DNA of 48,160 nt from an uncultured Bacteroidales bacterium (lineage in GTDB: Bacteria; Bacteroidota; Bacteroidia; Bacteroidales; Bacteroidaceae): assembly GCA_902789725.1 (NCBI GenBank), contig CADAPC010000024.1, positions 1 to 48,160 of the forward strand. The letters are read 5' to 3'. A program made the position numbers and the translations under genes. Position 1 is the first letter of the stretch. The number at the start of each line of letters is the position of its first letter. Positions 41,804-48,160 of this stretch are shown here, piece by piece. The notes beneath the pieces are model-generated. The model ran no database searches. It worked only from the letters and a program-made list of their open reading frames with translations, and was not told the DNA's origin.

Positions 41804-43066
41804 ATGGAGTTAAAAAGAGTTGTTGTAACAGGAATCGGAGCGCTCACACCACTCGGCAACACAGCTGAGGAGTCTTGGGAAAACCTCAAGGCAGGCAAGA
41901 GCGGTGCAGGTCCTATTACTCATTTCGACGCTTCACAGTTCAAGACACAATTCGCATGCGAAGTAAAAGGGTTCGACTCGACTGCTTACATCGACCGTAA
42001 GGAAGCAAGAAAAATGGACCTTTACACTCAGTATGCTCTCGCTGCTGCCAAGATGGCCATAGAAGACTCTGGCATGAATCTTGAGACAGTGGACAAGAAC
42101 GAGATTGGAGTTGTGCTTGGTGTAGGTATCGGAGGTATCAAAACGTTCGAGGAAGAGGCGGGCAACTACGCCATCAATGGTCCTCAACTCGGCCCGAAGT
42201 TTAATCCATTCTTCATTCCTAAGATGATTGCAGATATAGCCTCTGGCCATATCTCCATTCAGTATGGATTCCGCGGTCCTAACTACACAACAACTTCAGC
42301 ATGTGCTTCTTCTTCAAGTGCTTTGGCCGATGCTTTCAACCTCATCCGCTTGGGTAAAGCCAATGCCATCGTTGCTGGTGGTGCCGAAGCTGCCATTTGG
42401 GCATCTGGCGTGGGTGGCTTCAACGCCATGAAGGCACTCTCCACGCGCAACGATGAGCCAGAAAAGGCAAGCCGTCCGTTCAGCGCAAGCCGTGACGGAT
42501 TCGTAATGGGCGAAGGTGCTGGCATCCTCATCCTTGAGGAATTAGAGCATGCTAAAGCTCGTGGTGCTAAGATTTACGCTGAAATGGTAGGAGCGGGCAT
42601 GTCGGCTGATGCTTATCACATCACTGCCACCCATCCTGAAGGACTCGGTGCTAAGCTCGTAATGGAACGCGCTTTGAAAGACGCAGGCTTGAAGCCCGAA
42701 GATGTTGACTACATCAATGTTCACGGCACTTCTACCCATGTGGGCGACATTTCCGAGGCTAAAGCCATCAAGGAAGTGTTTGGCGATGCTGCCTACAAGC
42801 TCAACATCAGCTCTACCAAGTCCATGACTGGTCACTTGCTGGGTGCAGCTGGAGCGGTAGAAGCCATGATTAGCATCCTTGCTGTCAAAAACGACATTGT
42901 CCCCCCAACCATCAACCATGCCGAAGGTGATGAAGACCCAGAGATTGACTACAAGCTCAATTTCACCTTCAACAAGGCTCAGGAACGTACCGTACGTGCT
43001 GCGCTGAGCAACACTTTCGGATTCGGAGGTCACAATGCAAGCGTAATCTTTAAGAAATACCAGTAA
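41804..43066 (+). CDS. fabF: Beta-ketoacyl-ACP synthase II
   Basis: A 420-residue condensing enzyme that extends acyl-ACP with malonyl-ACP. It starts RVVVTGIGALTPLGNTAEES. The active-site Cys is in TTSACASSSSALADAF and the two catalytic histidines are in INVHGTSTHVGD and SMTGHLLGAAGAVEA. The C-terminal SNTFGFGGHNAS is typical. It sits directly after its partner carrier protein and before rnc, the usual order in Bacteroidales. Confidence 0.97.
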   Translation: MELKRVVVTGIGALTPLGNTAEESWENLKAGKSGAGPITHFDASQFKTQFACEVKGFDSTAYIDRKEARKMDLYTQYALAAAKMAIEDSGMNLETVDKNEIGVVLGVGIGGIKTFEEEAGNYAINGPQLGPKFNPFFIPKMIADIASGHISIQYGFRGPNYTTTSACASSSSALADAFNLIRLGKANAIVAGGAEAAIWASGVGGFNAMKALSTRNDEPEKASRPFSASRDGFVMGEGAGILILEELEHAKARGAKIYAEMVGAGMSADAYHITATHPEGLGAKLVMERALKDAGLKPEDVDYINVHGTSTHVGDISEAKAIKEVFGDAAYKLNISSTKSMTGHLLGAAGAVEAMISILAVKNDIVPPTINHAEGDEDPEIDYKLNFTFNKAQERTVRAALSNTFGFGGHNASVIFKKYQ

Positions 43067-43133
43067 TTTCTGGCAAATCCTTCTGCCCATAAACAGGGAA
43101 AGAGAAATTTGCGCAAGAATTTTCTGAAAGTAA

Positions 43134-44087
43134 ATGGTGATTTCAGATTTATTAGATAGAATTAGGCTTCTTTTCGTCACAGAGAAGAAGCCTTTTTTAC
43201 TTCTCAAGTCCATCCTCGGATTCTATCCCCACGACATCAGGTTGTATCAAATGGCACTGATGCACAAGTCGGTGGCCTATCATCTGCACGAAATGGAAAG
43301 GCAAAAAGAGAAAGAGAATGCGCGGGCTGAAAGACATCTGAGGGCTGTGGAGAAAAAACAAAAGAAAGTAGGCAATACAGTTACACAGACTAACAGGAAT
43401 AAAGCCTTACGGCCAAATGCCTATAACAACGCTAAACTTTCCAATGGGACACACAAAGATTCTATTTCCAACGTGAACAACGAACGCTTAGAATTTTTGG
43501 GTGATGCAGTTTTAGGAGCCATCGTGGCAGACATCCTCTACCGCCACTATGGGAACAAGCAGGAGGGGTTCCTCACCAACCTGCGCAGCAAGATTGTGTG
43601 TCGCAGGTCGCTCAACAAGCTTGCCACCGATTTGGGTCTCGACAAACTCATACGCCACGTCGGAGCAGTGACAACTGGCCATAACAGTTTCATGAGCGGT
43701 AATGCTTTTGAAGCCTTTGTGGGTGCCATCTACATTGACCGAGGCTACGACTATTGCTACCGATTCCTCGAACAGAAAGTATTCGGCCACCACATCGACA
43801 TTGAAAGCGTGGCTAAAGAAGAGAAAAACTACAAGAGCAGCCTCATCGAGTGGTGCCAGAAACATCAATACGCAGTCGAATTCCGGCAAAAAGAGTCGCG
43901 CGATGCCATCATACGCAATGCCCCAGTGTTCCATTCCTCAGTCTTCATCATGGGCATCCCGTGCGGCACAGGCGACGGCTACAGCAAGAAAGAGAGCGAC
44001 CAAAATGCAGCGCAGCAGGCACTCGCTCGCATCAAGAAAGACAAGGAACTGCTCAATGGCATCAAGAACTCAAAACAAAACTCTTGA
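43134..44087 (+). CDS. rnc: Ribonuclease III with a long insertion
   Basis: A 317-residue double-strand-specific RNase that matures rRNA and mRNA. The catalytic signature NNERLEFLGDAVLGAIVADI is at about 115-134, and the second acidic cluster is in GNAFEAFVGAIYIDRG. A dsRNA-binding domain follows at about 230-310 (YSKKESDQNAAQQAL). Between MALMHKS (about 40-46) and NNERLE there are about 68 residues where relatives have roughly 10-15. The excess is Lys/Arg/Glu-rich (EMERQKEKENARAERHL) and then Asn-rich, probably disordered or coiled. All catalytic residues are present, so activity is expected. Confidence 0.92.
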   Translation: MVISDLLDRIRLLFVTEKKPFLLLKSILGFYPHDIRLYQMALMHKSVAYHLHEMERQKEKENARAERHLRAVEKKQKKVGNTVTQTNRNKALRPNAYNNAKLSNGTHKDSISNVNNERLEFLGDAVLGAIVADILYRHYGNKQEGFLTNLRSKIVCRRSLNKLATDLGLDKLIRHVGAVTTGHNSFMSGNAFEAFVGAIYIDRGYDYCYRFLEQKVFGHHIDIESVAKEEKNYKSSLIEWCQKHQYAVEFRQKESRDAIIRNAPVFHSSVFIMGIPCGTGDGYSKKESDQNAAQQALARIKKDKELLNGIKNSKQNS

Positions 44088-44197
44088 ACCGCCATGAGGG
44101 GAAGCCTCTACCTACCATTTTGTCCTCCTCACTGCCAATTACACACACCGATATATGAATTATGAAGCATAAATTGTGAATTTTGAATTAAAAAGCG

Positions 44198-44205
44198 TAA
44201 CTTTG
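44198..44205 (+). promoter_or_regulatory. -7 box for the GH3-family gene
   Basis: TAACTTTG lies 21 bases upstream of ATG 44227, giving a very short leader. It rules out starts further upstream in the same frame. Confidence 0.6.
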
Positions 44206-44226
44206 TACCCAAATTCCAATTATGTA

Positions 44227-45774
44227 ATGAATACGACCGGTTTTCTGAACAAGATATATTTCTCTAAACGACAGAAGCAATTGGAGAAATATGCCACTCG
44301 AGCAAAAGACATCCAACTCAAGATATTCCGCCACCTCATCCGCCAAGGGAAAAAGACACAATGGGGAGCAGAACATCGTTATGACCAGATTGACACCTAC
44401 GAACAATTTTGCTCGCAAGTGCCTGTTAGCACCTACGAGGAGTTGAAAGGCTACATCCAAAAGATGCGCGAAGGCGAAGCCGACATTCTGTGGCCAGGGG
44501 TGGTGCGCTGGTATGCCAAGTCTTCTGGCACCACCAACGACAAAAGCAAGTTCATCCCCGTGAGTGGCGAAGGATTGAAAAACATTCACTATCGCGGTGG
44601 CACCGACTGCGTTGTCAGCTATCTCCACATCAACCCCAAAAGCAAACTTTTCTCAGGCAAAAGTCTCATTCTCGGTGGAAGCCATTCACCCAATCTGAAC
44701 ACCCCCAACAGTCTTGTGGGCGACCTCAGTGCCATCCTTATCGAGAACATCCCTACGGCAGCAAAAATGATTCGGGTGCCGAAGAAGAACATTGCCCTGC
44801 TGAGCGACTTTGAGGAGAAGCGCGACAAAATCGCTCACGCTGCCATGGATATGAACATCACCAACATCAGCGGTGTGCCGTCATGGATGCTCAGCGTGCT
44901 CAACCGAGTGATGGAACTGAAAGGGGTCAATCGCTTGGACGAAGTGTGGCCCAACCTCGAGGTCTTCTTTCATGGAGGCGTGGCGTTCACCCCTTACAGA
45001 GAGCAATATAAGAACATCATCGGGTTGCCCAACATGCACTACATGGAGACCTACAATGCCAGTGAAGGGTTTTTCGGCTTGCAGAACGACCTCAGCGACC
45101 CCAACATGCTGTTAATGATTGACTACGGCATCTTCTTCGAGTTCTGCCCGATGGAGAACCTCACCCCCAACGGCACGCCTATCGACGAAAGCAAGATTGT
45201 TCCCCTCTGGGAGGTGGAACCTGGAGTCAACTATGCCATGATTATCAGCACCAGTTGCGGACTTTGGCGTTACCTCATCGGCGACACCGTCAAGTTCTCT
45301 CAGCGCGACCCCTACAAATTCTGCATCACAGGACGAACCAAGCACTTCATCAACGCATTTGGCGAGGAACTCATCGTCGATAACGCCGAAAAAGGGCTCT
45401 TGCAAGCCTGTGTGGCCACTGGTGCCCAAGTAAAGGACTACACCGCCGCTCCCATCTTCATGGACAGCAACGCGAAATGCCGTCACCAGTGGATGATCGA
45501 TTTTGTCAAAATGCCAGGTTCTGTCAGCGAATTTGCAACCATCCTCGACCGCTCGCTCCAAGCCATCAACTCTGACTATGAAGCCAAGCGCCACAAGGAC
45601 ATCACACTCCAACCCCTCGAAATCATTGTCGCTCATCCAGGCCTGTTCGATGAATGGCTCAAAGGGAAAGGCAAACTCGGCGGCCAGCACAAAATACCCC
45701 GCCTTAGCAACTCGCGCCAATACATCGAAGAGCTTCTTCAGATGAACAATCAGCTCGGTGAATCTCAGTCATGA
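44227..45774 (+). CDS. Bacterial GH3-family acyl-adenylating protein
   Basis: A 515-residue protein of the GH3 (auxin-responsive) branch of the ANL superfamily. The ATP motif is AKSSGTTNDKSKFIPVS, with METYNASEGFFG and WRYLIGDTVKFSQRDP later. In plants GH3 enzymes conjugate amino acids to hormones; the bacterial substrate is not known. I start it at ATG 44227 (MNTTGFLNKIYFSKRQK) because the promoter lies between this and the earlier in-frame codon. Its stop overlaps the start of the downstream lipoprotein by 4 bases, so they are coupled. Confidence 0.82.
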   Translation: MNTTGFLNKIYFSKRQKQLEKYATRAKDIQLKIFRHLIRQGKKTQWGAEHRYDQIDTYEQFCSQVPVSTYEELKGYIQKMREGEADILWPGVVRWYAKSSGTTNDKSKFIPVSGEGLKNIHYRGGTDCVVSYLHINPKSKLFSGKSLILGGSHSPNLNTPNSLVGDLSAILIENIPTAAKMIRVPKKNIALLSDFEEKRDKIAHAAMDMNITNISGVPSWMLSVLNRVMELKGVNRLDEVWPNLEVFFHGGVAFTPYREQYKNIIGLPNMHYMETYNASEGFFGLQNDLSDPNMLLMIDYGIFFEFCPMENLTPNGTPIDESKIVPLWEVEPGVNYAMIISTSCGLWRYLIGDTVKFSQRDPYKFCITGRTKHFINAFGEELIVDNAEKGLLQACVATGAQVKDYTAAPIFMDSNAKCRHQWMIDFVKMPGSVSEFATILDRSLQAINSDYEAKRHKDITLQPLEIIVAHPGLFDEWLKGKGKLGGQHKIPRLSNSRQYIEELLQMNNQLGESQS

Positions 45775-47936
45775 ACACGCACCCATCCCATACACTGCAC
45801 ACCATTTTCATAGCCGCCACCCTGCTGCTATGCTTTGCCTGTGCCCGCATGGGAACACCCGACGGAGGTCCCTACGATGAAACGCCCCCCAAGGTCATGA
45901 GCACCACACCCAAGTATGGTGCTACCAACGTGAAGAGCGCCAAGAAAATCACCATCGAGTTCGATGAAATCGTAAAGATTGACAATGCGATGGACAAGGT
46001 GGTCATCTCCCCTCCACAAATTGAACAGCCCGAAATTGCAGCCAACGGAAAGAAGGTCACCATCAACCTGCTCGATTCCCTCAAGCCAGGCATGACCTAC
46101 ACCATCGACTTTGCCGATGCCATTGTCGATAACAACGAAGGCAACCCTTACGGCGACTATGCCTTCACCTTCTCAACAGGCGAACAAGTCGATTCTTTTC
46201 AGGTGTCGGGCCATGTACTCGACGCCAGCAACCTCGAACCCATCAAGGGCATGCTGGTGGGGCTCTACAAGGTAGATTCCCTTGTCGCTCCCACGCAGCA
46301 AGACTCACTCCTCCGCACCACCCCTTTTGAACGCATCTCTCGCACCGACAGCCGCGGACATTTCGTCGTCAAAGGTCTGGCTCCAGGGCAATATCGTGCC
46401 TGCGCCCTCAACGACCAAAATCAGAACTACCTCTACGACCAGCCCGCCGAGAAGATAGCCTTTTCTGAGCGCATCCTCAGCACATCCAGCCGTCCCGACC
46501 TGCGTGCCGACACCGTCTGGCACGACAGCATCCACTACGACTCCATTGTCATCACCCCCTACACACACTACTACCCCGACGACATCGCCCTGCTTGCCTT
46601 CGAGTCAGCTCTACAGAACCAACATCTGCTCAAGAGCGAACGTCTCACTCCGCAGATGTTCACCCTCTACTTCACCGCACCCAGCGACACCCTTCCACGA
46701 CTCACAGGCCTCAACTTCGATGCCTCTGATGCCTTCATCATTGATGCCACCCCCCATAACGACACCATCAACTATTGGGTCAAAGATTCCCTCATATACA
46801 ACCTTGACACCCTCAACGTCCAACTCGACTTCCTCTCCACCGACACCCTCGGACAACTCGTAGCCACCACAGATACCCTTTGGCTCGTTTCAAAACTCAC
46901 GAAAGAGAAAATTGCCAGACAAAATAAAGAGAAGTTCGAACAGTGGGCTAAAGACTACAAACAGAAACTAAAAGAAGAACGCCGCGCCGCCAAAAGAGCA
47001 GAGAAGGAAAACAACTCTGAAGCCCCCAATTCCCCAGAAGTTCCAGAGACTCCATCTTCCTTAGAAGTCCCATTAGCTTCATTATCCTCTTCCTCTCCAG
47101 ATTCCATTTCCTCCCCCTCCACTAAAAGGTCCAAAAAGAAGAAAAAGGACGATGAAGAAGACATCGCCATTCCCCCAATGCCCGAAGAGTTTCTCGACTA
47201 CCAAATGAGCAACCTCCAAGGCATGTCACCAGACAAAAACATAGATTTCGAGTTTTCCGAACCCCTCGATAGCGTCAATCTTTCCAAAATCCGTTTCAGC
47301 ATCAAAGTCGATACGCTCTTCCAGCCAGCACGCTTTGTCTTCCGGCAATTGCCCGAAAACATCAAAACTTACCGCCTCTATGCCGAATGGGAACCAGATA
47401 CCACTTATCAGATAGAGATAGACACTGCCGCATTCGTCAATATCTATGGAAAACGTAGCGAGGCCACCAAGCGAACCATCCGCATGAAGTCGCTCGACAC
47501 TTGCTCCACCCTCTTCGTGGTTTTAGGAGGGCAACCCACCACCCCCGAAGGCCTCCAACTCAGCAATTGGGACAGTGCCTTAGTGCAATTACTTGACGGT
47601 TCCGACAAGGTGGTCAAGACAGTCAAGGCACAAAACAATAAAGCTGATTTCTACTTCATCAATCCCAGCACATACTACCTACGTCTCATTCTCGACCTCA
47701 ATGGCAACGGAATCTGGGACACCGGCGATTACGACCAAAAACTACAGCCAGAACCTGTTTACTATTATCCCGAGGCCCTGACTCTCAAGGCACAATGGGA
47801 AATTACCCAAGACTGGCGTCCGACACATTTGCCCCTCTCCAAGCAGAAACCACAGAAAATCACCAAACAAAAACCTGACAAAGAGAAAACTTCCAAAAAT
47901 CGCAATGCACAACGGTTGGCTGAAAAGAGAAGATAA
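45771..47936 (+). CDS. Large Ig-like-domain lipoprotein
   Basis: A 721-residue protein with lipobox LLLCFAC (lipidated Cys at about 24), then CARMGTPDGGPYDETPPK, a conserved Bacteroidetes opening. An SbsA/Big_5-type Ig-like domain (about 40-135) is followed by a carboxypeptidase-regulatory-like beta segment (FQVSGHVLDASNLEPIKGML). A long beta-rich region then leads to a charged low-complexity linker (about 390-465, Ser/Pro/Glu then KRSKKKKKDDEED), and a further beta-rich C-terminal region ends in a basic tail. It is probably attached to the outer membrane. Function is unknown. Overlap with the GH3 gene is 4 bases. Confidence 0.8.
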   Translation: MNTHPSHTLHTIFIAATLLLCFACARMGTPDGGPYDETPPKVMSTTPKYGATNVKSAKKITIEFDEIVKIDNAMDKVVISPPQIEQPEIAANGKKVTINLLDSLKPGMTYTIDFADAIVDNNEGNPYGDYAFTFSTGEQVDSFQVSGHVLDASNLEPIKGMLVGLYKVDSLVAPTQQDSLLRTTPFERISRTDSRGHFVVKGLAPGQYRACALNDQNQNYLYDQPAEKIAFSERILSTSSRPDLRADTVWHDSIHYDSIVITPYTHYYPDDIALLAFESALQNQHLLKSERLTPQMFTLYFTAPSDTLPRLTGLNFDASDAFIIDATPHNDTINYWVKDSLIYNLDTLNVQLDFLSTDTLGQLVATTDTLWLVSKLTKEKIARQNKEKFEQWAKDYKQKLKEERRAAKRAEKENNSEAPNSPEVPETPSSLEVPLASLSSSSPDSISSPSTKRSKKKKKDDEEDIAIPPMPEEFLDYQMSNLQGMSPDKNIDFEFSEPLDSVNLSKIRFSIKVDTLFQPARFVFRQLPENIKTYRLYAEWEPDTTYQIEIDTAAFVNIYGKRSEATKRTIRMKSLDTCSTLFVVLGGQPTTPEGLQLSNWDSALVQLLDGSDKVVKTVKAQNNKADFYFINPSTYYLRLILDLNGNGIWDTGDYDQKLQPEPVYYYPEALTLKAQWEITQDWRPTHLPLSKQKPQKITKQKPDKEKTSKNRNAQRLAEKRR

Positions 47937-48000
47937 AGTGCGGCTTTCACCTTTTTTGCGTTTTTTATGATGAGAAGCGTGTCATCTCGAAAATTTTATA

Positions 48001-48008
48001 TAAATTTG
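48001..48008 (+). promoter_or_regulatory. -7 box for the right-edge ATPase-like gene
   Basis: TAAATTTG lies 35 bases upstream of ATG 48044. Confidence 0.5.
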
Positions 48009-48043
48009 CACCATCATAGTAATATCTAACCCGATAGAGATAT

Positions 48044-48160
48044 ATGGCAGAGCAAACAAGGCCAAGAAGAGGCTACGCCGTTGGCGTGCAGATGTTCGAT
48101 TGGATTCGCGAACGCGGTTCGGTATATGTCGATAAGACTGAGTATGTCTGGAAGATGGTG
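48044..48160 (+). CDS. AAA-ATPase-like protein, partial (runs off right edge)
   Basis: The first 39 residues are visible. They begin MAEQTRPRRGYAVGVQMFDW and continue with IRERGSVYVDKTEYVWKMV, which matches the N-terminus of the AAA-ATPase_like family (typically ...G.QsFe.iR..g.vYVDKT.yi..Lv). In full-length members a P-loop ATPase domain is followed by a PD-(D/E)XK nuclease-like domain; neither is inside this window. The family is often multi-copy in Prevotella and Bacteroides. Nothing more can be said about this copy. Confidence 0.75.
   Translation, partial: MAEQTRPRRGYAVGVQMFDWIRERGSVYVDKTEYVWKMV

Noticed and set aside
44176..44226. Upstream start for the GH3-family gene
   Set aside because: The TAACTTTG promoter lies inside this stretch; ATG 44227 follows it.
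47937..47957. Possible terminator after the Ig-like lipoprotein gene
   Set aside because: Only a 3-bp GTG/CAC stem precedes the T run, too weak to call.
1..48160. CRISPR arrays, tRNA, rRNA, insertion sequences, prophage genes
   Set aside because: No regularly spaced repeats, cloverleaf-like segments, transposase or phage proteins were recognised in reading the window.

Overview
This window looks like a chromosomal segment of a member of the Bacteroidales, most likely Prevotellaceae or a close relative. Three lines point there. Many intergenic regions carry the Bacteroidetes -7 box TAnnTTTG, several with a TTTG-like -33 box about 19-21 nt upstream. The gene orders rimP-nusA-infB-cvpA-suf and acpP-fabF-rnc are typical of the group. 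Two secreted proteins end in a short C-terminal module of the type '(F/Y)DLQGR.V...KG.YI..GKK', common in Prevotella. The genus is an inference; nothing in the window settles it.

Layout. 1-5126 (minus strand): a P-loop ATPase with a PD-(D/E)XK-like C-terminus, a small DUF2795 protein, a PduO-type cobalamin adenosyltransferase, what looks like an internally deleted methyltransferase, and a membrane sensor histidine kinase. 5313-9608 (plus): birA, queA (TTG start), a Nudix hydrolase and a secreted tandem CE12-type esterase. 9625-20884 (minus): one long housekeeping unit, rimP-nusA-infB-cvpA-sufB-(methyltransferase)-sufC-sufD-sufS, coupling transcription/translation factors to Fe-S cluster assembly. 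21109-22467 (plus): hisS with a clear terminator. 22600-28211 (minus): a stand-alone receiver with a zinc-ribbon TackOD1-type protein, then DUF3109, ribF, a nucleoside-gate membrane protein and a small membrane protein. 28224-35756 (minus): secreted functions, namely a GH27 enzyme, a 977-residue modular secreted protein, and two tandem paralogous exported proteins with DxDxDG-like loops.

35757-36501 is a 745-bp non-coding island with a miniature inverted-repeat element, an inverted/direct repeat cluster and a duplicated promoter whose upstream copy has decayed. 36502-38814 (plus): a small membrane protein, a GT9 glycosyltransferase and an LpxL-type acyltransferase, probably for envelope glycolipid synthesis. 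38969-39238 (minus) is rpsO, divergent from typA (39465-41285). Then come acpP-fabF-rnc, a bacterial GH3-family acyl-adenylating enzyme overlapping a large Ig-like lipoprotein, and at the right edge the start of an AAA-ATPase-like gene.

Most genes are conserved core functions. The unusual material is in signalling (TackOD1 plus receiver), in a methyltransferase inserted in the suf operon, in family-atypical insertions or deletions (RNase III, SufS, the truncated methyltransferase), and in small duplications at gene ends or promoters (typA 3' end, rimP 3' end, the 36.3-kb promoter, the 33.3-kb leader). I found no CRISPR array, tRNA, rRNA, insertion sequence or prophage. No large new system is evident; the strongest lead is the TackOD1/receiver pair.
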